Shown here: piece after piece, positions 27,473 to 36,830 of the stretch
How positions within the stretch are numbered: the first letter of the stretch is position 1
Layout: each line of letters opens with the position of its first letter
NCBI RefSeq assembly: GCF_000430995.1
Contig: NZ_HF952039.1
Span: forward strand, 83,454 to 147,453
From: Thermobrachium celere DSM 8682
Lineage (GTDB): Bacteria; Bacillota; Clostridia; Clostridiales; Caloramatoraceae
Reading direction: 5' to 3'
DNA length: 64,000 bases
The notes under the pieces: model-generated
Told to the model about the DNA's origin: nothing
The model's database searches: none
Seen by the model: the letters and a program-made list of their open reading frames with translations, nothing else
Program-made: the position numbers and the translations under genes

Positions 27473-28060
27473 CTACTTTCTAATCTTATTTACTCCTATT
27501 ACAACAGGTACAACAATAGCTATTGAAACTAAAACCTCTGGTATTCCATTTGTAATGCCAATACCAACTATTGTTGCCCTTGCCTTTGCTATATCAACAC
27601 CTAACACCTTTGCAAACCTTTCAAGATAGATTAAGTAAATTAGTCCTAATACAAGTATTGTGTTAGTTAATGTTCCAACTGCTGCAGCAAATGCATACTT
27701 TATGCTATTTAATTTTCCTGGAATTAATTTGTATGCATAATATGAAGTTATACCAATTAGTATTCTTGGTAGAACTGCAATAATTGGGTTTAAAAATAAA
27801 AAGGATGTTGGTGTTGGATTAGTTGCTGCTTGGAACATACTAAATAATCCAAAGAATAATCCTGTTATTGCTCCAACCACAGGCCCTTCAATTATTGCAC
27901 CAATTATTACAGGAAGGTGCATAATCGTTGCCTTAACTGGTGGAATAGGAATAAACCCTAAACCTGTAACTCCAAGTACGATGATTATAGCAGATAGCAT
28001 TCCTACAGTTGCAATCTGCCTTACCCCAAACTTTTGGGATGACATTGTTTGTGTTTGCAT
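27473..28060 (-). CDS. ECF transporter S component
   Basis: 195 aa, five to six membrane segments. The pattern LGFIPIPPVKATIMHLPVIIGAIIEGPVVGAITGLFFGLFSM is typical of S components of vitamin-type ECF importers and includes the charged/polar loop for EcfT contact. EcfA and EcfT are not in this window, so it would use a shared module. The substrate is not readable. The 130-base leader contains two small hairpins (TCGGT/ACCGA and AAGGAT/ATCCTT) before a strong GAGGAGG; I could not match them to a known riboswitch. Confidence 0.85.
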   Translation of the reverse strand: MQTQTMSSQKFGVRQIATVGMLSAIIIVLGVTGLGFIPIPPVKATIMHLPVIIGAIIEGPVVGAITGLFFGLFSMFQAATNPTPTSFLFLNPIIAVLPRILIGITSYYAYKLIPGKLNSIKYAFAAAVGTLTNTILVLGLIYLIYLERFAKVLGVDIAKARATIVGIGITNGIPEVLVSIAIVVPVVIGVNKIRK

Positions 28061-28188
28061 AATACTACCTCCTCGTTCTCACTCCAAAAGGATGCAAGAC
28101 GATATCCTTATGAAGTTTTTATTTTTTGTTCGGTCAAAGGTACCGACAGTTTAATTTTAACAGTTTTTAGCATTAAGTTCAATAGAAA

Positions 28189-28208
28189 AGCCACCCAATA
28201 GGGTGGCT
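28189..28208. terminator. Terminator after the second malE gene
   Basis: AGCCACCC / GGGTGGCT 8-bp stem with loop AATA and T-rich flanks on both sides. Confidence 0.85.
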
Positions 28209-28216
28209 CTTTTTTA

Positions 28217-29485
28217 TTACTTTTGAGCTGCTATAGCATCCTTAACAGTTTGTACGCACTTGTCAAGTGCTGCCTTTGGTTCCATTTGTCCGTCCCAAAT
28301 AGCTGAGAATGTTGTCTTTAGTGGTTCCCATACAAGTTGCATTTGTGGAATTGATGGCATTGGTTCTGCATTCTTAATTTGTGCTATAAATCCTGCAACT
28401 ATTTCATCACCGCTTATTTCTGGCTTATCCATTAGAGCTTTAACTGGTGGAATTTGATGTGTCATTTCATATCTCTTCATTAACATTTCATCTGATGTTG
28501 CAAATTCAGCAAATAGTTTTGCAGCATTTGGATACTTAGTGAATGAGCTTACATATAATCCTCTAATTCCTGAGAAGCTCTTTGGTTGCTTTCCATTGAA
28601 TGTTGGAAGTGGTGCTACACCAAAGTTTACTCCTGCCTTCTTGTATCCTTCTACTGCCCATGGTCCATTTATAATCATAGCTGCCTTCTTAGCTGAGAAT
28701 GAACCATCCATGAATGAATAATCAGCATCCTTTGCCTTTAATGGAATAATTGAATTTAGGCTCTTATAGTACTTAGCACCTTCAACAGCACCATCGTTGT
28801 TTAATCCTATATCATCCTTATCTGTACCAGCCTTACCAAATACATATCCACCATTGGCACTTAAGAAACAATATGAGAAATATGGCTCTGCTACATTCCA
28901 AAGTAAAGCATATTTCTTTTCTTTTGTATTGTTATACTTTTTTGCAAATTCAACTATTTCTTCAAATGTTTTTGGTGCTTCCTTTACTAAATCCTTATTA
29001 TAGAATAATGCATATGTTTCAATTGCTGTTGGGTAACCATAAACTGTTCCGTCCATGCTTACACCATCTACAGCTGCTTGTACAAAATCATTCTTTATTC
29101 TATCTGGCTTATGGTTTGGTTGAATTAATCCTGCAGCAACCATCTTACCTACATGGTCATGTGGTGCTGAAATTACATCTGCCCCAACGCCAGCTGGTCC
29201 ATCTTGTTGTAGTTTTCCTGATGTTGCAGTATGATCTACTGGTTCATACTTAACAGGAACGCCATACTTCTTTTCAAACTCAGCAGCAACATACTTTATG
29301 TATTCTCCTTCTGGTCCTTCGCTTTCCCAAACTACAAGCTTTGCACCTTCTTCTGGTTTTAATTCTGTTACAGCTGGCTTGTCATTATTATTGTTATTAT
29401 TATTTTCTGCAGGCTTCTTTGAGCATCCAGCAAGTAGTGATGCTACTAAAAGCCCTGAAAGAATTAGAGCAAGTGGCCTTTTCAT
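28217..29485 (-). CDS. malE: Maltodextrin ABC transporter substrate-binding lipoprotein, copy 2
   Basis: 422 aa. Lipoprotein signal with lipobox LLAGC (Cys at about 21), an Asn-rich linker, then a family 1 extracellular solute-binding fold (KLVVWESEGPEGEYIKYVA, GVGADVISAPHDHVGKM, NGPWAVEGYKKAGVNFGVAPLP). It should bind malto-oligosaccharides and deliver them to MalFG. It is about 90% identical to the copy at 35505-36770. Differences cluster in the signal/linker region and around residues 175-205, while long stretches are identical, suggesting gene conversion. It follows a terminator and a LacI-type operator, so it is transcribed separately from the permeases. Confidence 0.92.
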   Translation of the reverse strand: MKRPLALILSGLLVASLLAGCSKKPAENNNNNNNDKPAVTELKPEEGAKLVVWESEGPEGEYIKYVAAEFEKKYGVPVKYEPVDHTATSGKLQQDGPAGVGADVISAPHDHVGKMVAAGLIQPNHKPDRIKNDFVQAAVDGVSMDGTVYGYPTAIETYALFYNKDLVKEAPKTFEEIVEFAKKYNNTKEKKYALLWNVAEPYFSYCFLSANGGYVFGKAGTDKDDIGLNNDGAVEGAKYYKSLNSIIPLKAKDADYSFMDGSFSAKKAAMIINGPWAVEGYKKAGVNFGVAPLPTFNGKQPKSFSGIRGLYVSSFTKYPNAAKLFAEFATSDEMLMKRYEMTHQIPPVKALMDKPEISGDEIVAGFIAQIKNAEPMPSIPQMQLVWEPLKTTFSAIWDGQMEPKAALDKCVQTVKDAIAAQK

Positions 29486-29512
29486 AAAAATCCCCCTTCT
29501 TTTTATTTTTTA

Positions 29513-29532
29513 GGCAAGCGTTTGTACTTGCC
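29513..29532. promoter_or_regulatory. LacI-type operator upstream of malE copy 2
   Basis: GGCAAG-CGTTTGTA-CTTGCC inverted repeat with a CGTTTG core like that at the malE copy 1 promoter, 28 bases upstream of the start codon. It could also fold as a hairpin. Confidence 0.55.
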
Positions 29533-29612
29533 CACATCCGCCCCCTACAATAAATATGTATTAATGCATTTGAAATTTTATTACAATTTTATTTATTAAA
29601 TAAAAGAAAAAA

Positions 29613-29635
29613 TCACCCATGCAATGCATAGGTGA
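29613..29635 (-). terminator. Terminator after the esterase gene
   Basis: TCACCTATGC / GCATGGGTGA stem (minus strand, one G-U pair) followed by TTTTTTCTTTT. Confidence 0.8.
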
Positions 29636-29673
29636 AATATAAATAAATTTAAGTTTGAAGGGGGATAGTATAG

Positions 29674-30486
29674 CTACTTAATGAAGTTTATAAACTCTGG
29701 AAATCTTTTTGCCCAATATATTTCGCTATGTTTTGCTCCTTCGTCTATAATTAACTTTATTCTCTCCTTGGGCATAAATTCACTTAGTGTTTCATAGATC
29801 CTAATTGTTCCATTTATATAATAGTCCTTAAAGTTTGGATCATCATCATTGCTTGTTTCCTCTGTTCCAATATCAAGGTATACCCTCATTGGAATTCTTT
29901 CTCCCTCATCTCTTAAAAACTCAATAAGCTCTCCCTCTTTAAACCAAGCTGCAGTTGAAAAGGCTCCTATTTTAGAGAATATTTCTTGATATTTAAAGCC
30001 TATATATAGGGATATAAATGCTCCCATTGAGCTTCCTGCAACTATTGTATTATCTCTATCCTGTAGAGTTCTATAGTGTTCATCTATATATGGTTTTAGT
30101 GTATTTACAATAAACTGTGCATATTTATCTCCTTCTCCACCTGCACCATCCTTTATTCCTCTTTTTAGAAGACTTTCTATCTCTTCGTTTTTCCAAGGTG
30201 AGTATTCATCAAGCCTTTTAAATCCTTCTTGATTGTTATCTATTCCAACTACTATAAAGCCTTCTATCTTGCCATCTTGCTGCATCCTATCTAATGTTTC
30301 TTTTACTTCCCACGAATGTCCTGAATAGGATAATTTGTGATCAAATAAGTTTTGTCCATCATGCATATATATAACTGGGTATCTTTTGTTTTTGTTATCA
30401 TAGTAATCTATAGGAAGGTACACCCTTATATTTCTTTTTCTATCAAGCTCCTTCATATATATTTCTCTAATTTCAATTCGCTCCAT
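29674..30486 (-). CDS. Alpha/beta-hydrolase esterase (esterase D / CE1-like)
   Basis: 270 aa, cytoplasmic. The nucleophile elbow is GSSMGAF with S153, the acid is probably D205 (YLDIGTEE) and the base H253 (AKHSE). The N-terminus RNIRVYLPIDYYDNKNKRYPVIYMHDGQNLFD is typical of the putative-esterase family that includes carbohydrate acetyl/feruloyl esterases and IroE-like enzymes. It lies 14 bases downstream of the neopullulanase-like gene in the same operon. A role in removing acyl groups from imported oligosaccharides is plausible but unproven. Confidence 0.88.
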   Translation of the reverse strand: MERIEIREIYMKELDRKRNIRVYLPIDYYDNKNKRYPVIYMHDGQNLFDHKLSYSGHSWEVKETLDRMQQDGKIEGFIVVGIDNNQEGFKRLDEYSPWKNEEIESLLKRGIKDGAGGEGDKYAQFIVNTLKPYIDEHYRTLQDRDNTIVAGSSMGAFISLYIGFKYQEIFSKIGAFSTAAWFKEGELIEFLRDEGERIPMRVYLDIGTEETSNDDDPNFKDYYINGTIRIYETLSEFMPKERIKLIIDEGAKHSEIYWAKRFPEFINFIK

Positions 30487-30499
30487 ATTCCCACCTACC

Positions 30500-32182
30500 C
30501 TATTTTATTTTTAAAACCATCTTCGCATGTGGAACAAGTTCTATCTTTTTATTTATTTTAACTATTTTATTAGATAATATATCCATATATTCTCCATCCA
30601 AGTAGGCAGGTATTTCCCTTACTTTATCTGAAAGATTTAAAATACATAAAACTTCTTCATCGTCTGTAAATCTTCTAAAGGCATAAACTTCATCATCTAC
30701 AAAATACTTTGCATATTCTCCTATCTTTAGGGCCTTTGATGATCTTCTTATTCTTGTTAGATTTTTATAGAAGGTAAACAGTTCATTGTCTATGTTATCA
30801 AAGTCCATAGTTATTCTACAGTGTGGATCTGTTGCACCAGATAAACCTGCTTCGTCTCCATAGAAAATCATAGGAATACCTATTGTAGTAAACATATAGA
30901 AGGCAGCAGACTTTAATTTTTCTTTATCATTAGAACATTCATATAAAAATCTAGCAGTATCGTGGCTATCTAGTAGGTTTAATAGGTTATATCTAATATC
31001 CCTCCTATATCTTGCATATAGGTTTTGCATGTATGAATCAAGTTCTTTTAGGTTCATTGTTCCCTTCGCAAAAACCTCAAGAGCCACATGCATAAATGGA
31101 TAGTTCATGGATGAATCATATTGGTCTCCTCTTAGGTAACTCTCAGCACCATCCCATACTTCACCTATTATCATTGCATCTTCCTTTGCTGCCTTTACAG
31201 TTTCTCTAAACTCCCTCCAGAACTTATGATCAATTTCATTTGCAACATCAAGTCTCCAACCATCTATGTCAAACTCCTCTATCCAATACTTTGCTATATT
31301 AAGTAGATATTTTTTAACTTCCTTATTTGTTGTATTTAGCTTTGGCATGTTTTTAGAGTGCCCAAACATCTCATAAGTACCATCTTCGTTTATAAAGTAC
31401 CAGTCAAAGTATTTTGATTTTCTCCCCTTCTTCATGGCATCCTTAAATGCAAAAAATTCTGAACTTGTATGATTAAATACCGCATCAAGTATAACCTTTA
31501 TTCCTCTTTTGTGGCACTCTTCAACTAGTTCTTTAAAGATCTTCTTATTTCCAAAGGACTTATCTATATCATAGTAGTCTATTGTATCGTATTTATGGCA
31601 GCTTGGAGATTCAAATATAGGGGTAAGGTAGATTGCATTTATCCCAAGCTCCTCTAAATAATCAAGCTTGTTTATAATTCCCTTTAGGTTCCCTCCAAAC
31701 ATCCTTTCATTTGTAGGCTTATCAAACCAAGCTTCATCAAGTTCTTCCTTGTTAAACCTATCAACAAATATCTGATAAAATATTGAATCCCTCCACCAAT
31801 CATATGCCTTATATAAATCACCTTTACATATGTAGGAGAAAAGAAAATATCTATTTCTATCCTCTGGAGGTTCTCTATAGAACCTCTGCTGTGAATAGTA
31901 TAGTGTTTCTTCTTCATCCTCAAGCTTAAAGTAGTAACAAATTCTATTAAAACTTGGTGAAATAATTATTTCATAGTAGTCAAACATATCATCTGTAAAA
32001 ACCTTTTTCATTTCCTCTTCAAACATTGTAACAACTCTTACAGGTTCATATCTATCTCCATAACAGAGTGTAACTCTTTTTAAACCATCCCTTTTAGTTC
32101 TAAGCTTAATACATAGTGTCTTTTCATCTAGTGCATAAGCATATGTACTATCGCTTTGGTGATAAATGGCTTCCTTTAGCAT
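30500..32182 (-). CDS. Neopullulanase/cyclomaltodextrinase-type alpha-glycosidase (GH13)
   Basis: 560 aa. An N-terminal beta-sandwich (about 1-115) precedes the GH13 barrel, as in cyclomaltodextrinases and neopullulanases. Catalytic residues: D312 (DGWRLDVAN), E341 (IIGEVWDGA) and D408 (LLDSHDTARF); the first conserved region is DAVFNH (about 233). There is no signal peptide, so it acts on imported cyclodextrins, pullulan fragments or maltodextrins. It follows the lacI gene, with a LacI-type palindrome just before its SD (AGGAGG). Confidence 0.94.
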   Translation of the reverse strand: MLKEAIYHQSDSTYAYALDEKTLCIKLRTKRDGLKRVTLCYGDRYEPVRVVTMFEEEMKKVFTDDMFDYYEIIISPSFNRICYYFKLEDEEETLYYSQQRFYREPPEDRNRYFLFSYICKGDLYKAYDWWRDSIFYQIFVDRFNKEELDEAWFDKPTNERMFGGNLKGIINKLDYLEELGINAIYLTPIFESPSCHKYDTIDYYDIDKSFGNKKIFKELVEECHKRGIKVILDAVFNHTSSEFFAFKDAMKKGRKSKYFDWYFINEDGTYEMFGHSKNMPKLNTTNKEVKKYLLNIAKYWIEEFDIDGWRLDVANEIDHKFWREFRETVKAAKEDAMIIGEVWDGAESYLRGDQYDSSMNYPFMHVALEVFAKGTMNLKELDSYMQNLYARYRRDIRYNLLNLLDSHDTARFLYECSNDKEKLKSAAFYMFTTIGIPMIFYGDEAGLSGATDPHCRITMDFDNIDNELFTFYKNLTRIRRSSKALKIGEYAKYFVDDEVYAFRRFTDDEEVLCILNLSDKVREIPAYLDGEYMDILSNKIVKINKKIELVPHAKMVLKIK

Positions 32183-32198
32183 ACTTGTACCTCCTGGT

Positions 32199-32212
32199 TT
32201 AAACGTTTAAGT
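32199..32212. promoter_or_regulatory. LacI-type operator before the neopullulanase gene
   Basis: Perfect palindrome TTAAACGTTTAA, read on the minus strand as ACTTAAACGTTTAA. It matches the second operator at malE copy 1 (ACTTAAACATTTAAGT) and lies immediately upstream of the SD. Confidence 0.7.
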
Positions 32213-32233
32213 TTGGGAATTTTAAGGCAGATT

Positions 32234-33133
32234 TTACTCTGCCTCTATAACTGTATACTGTACGTACTTATAGTCCTTATCTATATATCTTAAAAGCAAA
32301 TCTGAAATAAGCTTTGCTTTCTCTTCAATGTCAACCTTTATTCTTTGTACTTCTTCATCTAATAGGTACTCTTCATTATTTATGCATATTACAGATATTC
32401 TATTCTTATCTATATATCTTGAAACAACACTTCCTAATTCTTCTGAAACTACTACTATCTTTTCGTTAGGATGTTTACTTAACACTCTCTTTAGGTTTTC
32501 TATTGAGTCTATGAAGTATACCTCTTCATTTTCATTTGAATCTTGCTTAATCTTCTCCATTAAGTGTTCATTATTTAACTTTGGAATTAATACTATATAT
32601 TTTTTATCAACATTCAATTTTCTTGCATAGCTTAAGTAATCTACTATTATTTTATGGAATAATATATCATCTAAGTATGCGTCAATAAGAAGGATGGGTA
32701 CTGTAAACTTTATTGATATATCATAAAATATCTTGTTATCTACATTAAAAATAAGTACTCCATCTAAATCCCTCTGTTTTATTATATCTAAATTAGGTTC
32801 ATCTAAATTTATGTTTGAAGATAAAACATGATATCCCTTCGTAGCCAAATATTCCTCTATCTTTTCAAGAAGCCTATAGTTATGGTTTGTAAATATAGGC
32901 ATTTTGTTTTGCTTCTGCTTTACAATTAAAACTCCAACAAGTCCTGACTTTCTTTTAACCAGTGATCTTGCTGCAAGATTTGGTACATAATTCAATCTGT
33001 TTGCTGCCTGAATTATTTTATCCCTTGTTTCTTCAGATATACTCTGCTTTGTATTTCCATTTAATACATAGGAGACAGTCGCAACAGATACGCCTACCTC
33101 CTTTGCAATATCCTTAAGTGTTGGCCTTTTCAT
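32234..33133 (-). CDS. LacI-family transcriptional regulator of the maltodextrin genes
   Basis: 299 aa. The N-terminal LacI helix-turn-helix (TLKDIAKEVGVSVATVSYVLNG, about 5-26) and hinge helix (YVPNLAARSLVKRK) are intact. The C-terminal periplasmic-binding-protein-like effector domain is somewhat short (typically 330-340 aa for the whole protein). It lies between the transporter and enzyme genes it probably controls, and three palindromes of LacI type flank those genes. The effector is probably a maltodextrin or phosphorylated sugar; derepression on binding is inferred. SD AAGGGGGTAAAC precedes the ATG. Confidence 0.9.
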   Translation of the reverse strand: MKRPTLKDIAKEVGVSVATVSYVLNGNTKQSISEETRDKIIQAANRLNYVPNLAARSLVKRKSGLVGVLIVKQKQNKMPIFTNHNYRLLEKIEEYLATKGYHVLSSNINLDEPNLDIIKQRDLDGVLIFNVDNKIFYDISIKFTVPILLIDAYLDDILFHKIIVDYLSYARKLNVDKKYIVLIPKLNNEHLMEKIKQDSNENEEVYFIDSIENLKRVLSKHPNEKIVVVSEELGSVVSRYIDKNRISVICINNEEYLLDEEVQRIKVDIEEKAKLISDLLLRYIDKDYKYVQYTVIEAE

Positions 33134-33191
33134 AGTTTACCCCCTTGTAATGTGGATACTTTTCCACATCAACACTTAATTTATTTGAAAA

Positions 33192-33221
33192 ATTCCCAAT
33201 GGCACATATGCCATTGGGAAT
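33192..33221 (-). terminator. Terminator of malEFG
   Basis: Perfect 13-bp stem ATTCCCAATGGCA / TGCCATTGGGAAT with a 4-base loop and TTTTTC on the minus strand, after the malG stop codon. Confidence 0.9.
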
Positions 33222-33274
33222 AGTATATATCAATTTTCCCCCCAAAACAACTATTTAATAATTCCCCTCTTTAA

Positions 33275-34162
33275 TTAGCTCTTAACAGCTCCAGATGATA
33301 ATCCTTCTACTATATACTTTTGTAGGAATGCATAAAGTATTGTTATTGGAACTGCAACTAATATAGCACCTGCTGCAAATAGTGTGAACTTAGTATTTGT
33401 TTGTCCTGTAACCATTTCCATAAGACCCATTGCTAGAGTCTTCTTATCTGCAGTTCTTAAAACTAAGCTTTGGAATATAAAATCCATCCATGGTCCTATA
33501 AAGCTTGTTAATGCAAGGAATACTATTATTGGAACTGCAAGTGGCATTATTATCTTTGTAAATGTTGTAAAGTTTGTAGCACCATCAACCCTTGCCGCCT
33601 CATCCAAGCTCTTTGGTATTTGGTCAAAATATCCCTTTATAAGCCATGTATTTGCAGGTATTTGTGCACCTGAATAGAAGAGCACAAGTCCAATGTGTGT
33701 ATTTAATAGGTTAAGTTGCATAAGTAGTGTATATATAGCTGTAAGAGTTAGGAAGCTTGGGAATACTTGAAGAACAAGTATTGTAACAAGTCCTGCCTTT
33801 CTTCCCTTAAATCTAAATCTTGAGAAAACATAGGCATTGAAAGTAGTAAGTATTGTTGAGAATATCATATTTAAAAATGCTACTTTTAATGTATTTTTAT
33901 ACCAAATTGGATAGTCTGTCTTTGTAAATAGTTCTTTATAGTGAATAAATGTTGGGTTCTTTGGTATCATACTTGAAGAGTACAAGCTATCCCCAGGGTT
34001 TAGTGAGGAACCTATAATCCAAAGTATTGGAAATAGGATAAATATTGTGTTTGTTATAAGGAATGTATATACTAAAACTTTTAAGGCAATTGCCTTAGGA
34101 GTTAATTTCTTTTTAGGCTTAACAAACTTTATTTCAGGTACTGGAGTTGGTGTCCCTTTCAT
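33275..34162 (-). CDS. malG: Maltodextrin ABC transporter permease MalG
   Basis: 295 aa, six membrane segments. The cytoplasmic EAA loop that docks the ATPase is visible as EAARVDGATNFTTFTKIIMP (about 190-209). The ATG overlaps the malF stop codon (TAATG). No MalK-type ATPase is encoded nearby, so a shared MsmX-like ATPase elsewhere is expected. Confidence 0.95.
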   Translation of the reverse strand: MKGTPTPVPEIKFVKPKKKLTPKAIALKVLVYTFLITNTIFILFPILWIIGSSLNPGDSLYSSSMIPKNPTFIHYKELFTKTDYPIWYKNTLKVAFLNMIFSTILTTFNAYVFSRFRFKGRKAGLVTILVLQVFPSFLTLTAIYTLLMQLNLLNTHIGLVLFYSGAQIPANTWLIKGYFDQIPKSLDEAARVDGATNFTTFTKIIMPLAVPIIVFLALTSFIGPWMDFIFQSLVLRTADKKTLAMGLMEMVTGQTNTKFTLFAAGAILVAVPITILYAFLQKYIVEGLSSGAVKS

Positions 34163-35427
34163 TAGATTAAATCCTCCTCTCTAAAGGACTTGGACCTTGT
34201 AAATGTGTATGCCACAATTGGTGCAATCATTAGGAATATAAGTATTGTTACAACTGATGCCATGTGGTATTGTTGTTGATTTAGTGTCATCTTATAAATC
34301 CATGAAATTAGTATGTCTGTATGTCCAGCATAGCGGTAATTTGGATTTACAGGTCCACCATCAGTTACAGCATAGATTAACATGAAGTTGTTGAAGTTAT
34401 ATGCAAAACTTGATATTAATAGTGGCATTGTTGAATATAAAACCATTGGTAGTGTTATATGTCTTAACTTTTGAAAAGCTGTTGCACCATCTATGTCAGA
34501 TGATTCATATAGGTCCCTTGGTATGTTTGTTAATATACTTGTCATAAGAGCCATGAAGTATGGTGCTCCAAGCCACATGTTTATAAGTACAAGAGTAATC
34601 TTTGCTATATGTGGATCAGTTAGCCAGCCTATTCTTTGTAATCCTAAATGTTCTAAGAAGTCATTTATAGGTCCTGGTCCACTGAATAAGAGTCTCATAA
34701 TAAGCATTGATATAAGTCCTGGAACTGCATATGGAATTATAAATATAGTTCTCCAAAGCTTCTTTATCTTAACACCTGCTGAATTTACGATTAAAGCCCA
34801 CATAAGTCCAACGAAAAAGCTTGTTACAGTTGCTAATATTGCCCAAGTAACTGTCCAAACAAATACCCCAGATAGAGTTTCATTCCATATCTTAAGTCCA
34901 AATAGTTCTTTAAAGTTTCTAAATCCAACCCAGTTCACTAAGTTTCTTGGTGGTAAATGGTATGGTGAAGAATAATCAGTAAATGCTATAAGTACTGTAA
35001 ATATAATTGGTAATAATATAAAGAATAATAGTGCTAATATACCAGGTGTCATGAAAATATAATGGAAGTTTCTGTCTATCTTATCCCTAAGGGTTATTTT
35101 CTTCTCCTCTTTAGCTTTATAAGCATCTTTAACATTATAGATATATATTCCTATTATAATTAGAATAAGTAGAATTGATATAATACCCTGTAACATTAAG
35201 AAAATTGAGTGGTCAAAAACCGCAATCCCCTTTTCATTGTAATGGAACTTTGTTTCTCCTAGTGTTACTATACCCCAAAGACCATGTGCAAAGTATGGAA
35301 TACCAAATATTATAGTTAATACTTCAACAAGTAACAAGAAGATACCTTTAATATATTCTCCCTTCATTATCTGAGCTGAACCCATTATAATGTAGGAAAG
35401 CCATGCATATTTTTTCTTATCTTCCAT
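34162..35427 (-). CDS. malF: Maltodextrin ABC transporter permease MalF
   Basis: 421 aa from the ATG at 35427, which has GAGGTGA upstream; a TTG six codons earlier would overlap that SD. The N-terminal 100 residues hold additional membrane helices (YIIMGSAQIMKGEYIKGIFL), an extension common in Firmicute MalF proteins. The core permease follows from about 125. The EAA loop is YESSDIDGATAFQKLRHITLP. It pairs with MalG and receives substrate from MalE. Confidence 0.94.
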   Translation of the reverse strand: MEDKKKYAWLSYIIMGSAQIMKGEYIKGIFLLLVEVLTIIFGIPYFAHGLWGIVTLGETKFHYNEKGIAVFDHSIFLMLQGIISILLILIIIGIYIYNVKDAYKAKEEKKITLRDKIDRNFHYIFMTPGILALLFFILLPIIFTVLIAFTDYSSPYHLPPRNLVNWVGFRNFKELFGLKIWNETLSGVFVWTVTWAILATVTSFFVGLMWALIVNSAGVKIKKLWRTIFIIPYAVPGLISMLIMRLLFSGPGPINDFLEHLGLQRIGWLTDPHIAKITLVLINMWLGAPYFMALMTSILTNIPRDLYESSDIDGATAFQKLRHITLPMVLYSTMPLLISSFAYNFNNFMLIYAVTDGGPVNPNYRYAGHTDILISWIYKMTLNQQQYHMASVVTILIFLMIAPIVAYTFTRSKSFREEDLI

Positions 35428-35455
35428 CTTTTCACCTCTTTTCAAGATTAATTAT

Positions 35456-35486
35456 TATAGGTATGTGCACAAGGCACATACCTATA
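35456..35486 (-). promoter_or_regulatory. Intercistronic hairpin between malE and malF
   Basis: TATAGGTATGTGC / GCACATACCTATA perfect 13-bp stem with a 5-base loop and no T-run. It is the kind of structure that stabilises the malE message and lowers downstream expression, giving binding protein in excess over permease. Confidence 0.65.
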
Positions 35487-35504
35487 ACTATTTAATTACT
35501 TATA

Positions 35505-36770
35505 TTACTTTTGAGCTGCTATAGCATCCTTAACAGTTTGTACGCACTTGTCAAGTGCTGCCTTTGGTTCCATTTGTCCGTCCCAGATAGCTGAAAATGC
35601 GTTAGCAAGTGGTTCCCATACAAGTTGCATTTGTGGAATTGATGGCATTGGTTCTGCATTCTTAATTTGTGCTATAAATCCTGCAACTATTTCATCACCG
35701 TTTATCTCTGGCTTATCCATTAGAGCCTTAACTGGTGGAATTTGATGTGTCATTTCATATCTCTTCATTAACATTTCATCTGATGTTGCAAATTCAGCAA
35801 ATAGTTTTGCAGCATTTGGATACTTAGTAAATGAGCTTACATATAATCCTCTAATTCCTGAAAAGCTCTTTGGTTGCTTTCCATTGAATGTTGGAAGTGG
35901 TGCAACACCAAAGTTTACTCCTGCCTTTTTGTATCCTTCTACTGCCCATGGTCCATTAATAATCATAGCTGCCTTCTTAGCTGAGAATGAACCATCCATA
36001 AATTGATAGTTAGCATCCTTTGCCTTTAATGGAATAATTGAATTTAAACTCTTGTAGAACTTAGCACCTTCAACAGCACCATCGTTGTTTAATCCTATAT
36101 CATCCTTATCTGTACCAGCCTTACCAAATACATAGCCACCATTTGCAGTTAAGAAGCTGTATGAGAAGTATGCATTACCAACGTCCCAAAGAAGTGCGTA
36201 CTTCTTTTCCTTTTTATTATTGAATGTCTTAGCAAATTCAATGATTTCTTCATAAGTCTTTGGTGCTTCCTTAACTAAATCTTTATTATAGAATAATGCA
36301 TATGTTTCAATTGCTGTTGGGTAACCATAAACTGTTCCGTCCATGCTTACACCATCTACAGCAGCTTGTACAAAATCATTCTTTATTCTATCTGGCTTAT
36401 GGTTTGGTTGAATTAATCCTGCAGCAACCATCTTACCTACATGGTCATGTGGTGCTGAAATTATATCTGCTCCAACACCAGCTGGTCCATCTTGTTGAAG
36501 TTTTCCTGATGTTTGAGTATGGTCTACTGGTTCATACTTTACCTTTACTCCATACTTCTTTTCAAATTCTTGTGCTACATACTTTATGTATTCTCCTTCT
36601 GGTCCTTCACTTTCCCAAACTACAAGTGAAGCTCCCTCTTCTGGTTTTAATTCAGCTGTTTGTGCTGGTTGATTGTTGTTTTGTTCTTCTGCTGGTTTCT
36701 TTGATCCGCAACCAGCCATTAATGAAGCCACTAAAAGTGCTGAAAGCATAATTGACAATGGCTTTTTCAC
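35505..36770 (-). CDS. malE: Maltodextrin ABC transporter substrate-binding lipoprotein, copy 1
   Basis: 421 aa. The signal peptide ends in lipobox LMAGC, followed by a Gln/Asn-rich linker and a family 1 solute-binding fold. It heads the malE-malF-malG operon, starting at GTG with GAAGGGGGAA upstream. It is about 90% identical to the copy at 28217-29485; the last 190 residues are almost unchanged. The promoter with two LacI-type operators lies just upstream. Confidence 0.94.
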   Translation of the reverse strand: MKKPLSIMLSALLVASLMAGCGSKKPAEEQNNNQPAQTAELKPEEGASLVVWESEGPEGEYIKYVAQEFEKKYGVKVKYEPVDHTQTSGKLQQDGPAGVGADIISAPHDHVGKMVAAGLIQPNHKPDRIKNDFVQAAVDGVSMDGTVYGYPTAIETYALFYNKDLVKEAPKTYEEIIEFAKTFNNKKEKKYALLWDVGNAYFSYSFLTANGGYVFGKAGTDKDDIGLNNDGAVEGAKFYKSLNSIIPLKAKDANYQFMDGSFSAKKAAMIINGPWAVEGYKKAGVNFGVAPLPTFNGKQPKSFSGIRGLYVSSFTKYPNAAKLFAEFATSDEMLMKRYEMTHQIPPVKALMDKPEINGDEIVAGFIAQIKNAEPMPSIPQMQLVWEPLANAFSAIWDGQMEPKAALDKCVQTVKDAIAAQK

Positions 36771-36806
36771 AGAAATTCCCCCTTCTTTAGTTTTTTAAAT
36801 TAATTA

Positions 36807-36822
36807 ACTTAAATGTTTAAGT
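36807..36822. promoter_or_regulatory. LacI-type operator downstream of the malE promoter
   Basis: ACTTAAATGTTTAAGT, palindromic except for the two central bases. It lies near the expected transcription start, where a bound repressor would block initiation or elongation. Confidence 0.65.
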
Positions 36823-36830
36823 ACAATTAT

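Noticed and set aside
28060..28160. Tetrahydrofolate or preQ1 riboswitch before the S-component gene
   Set aside because: Only fragments such as TTGCATCC agree with the THF consensus; the remaining conserved blocks are missing.
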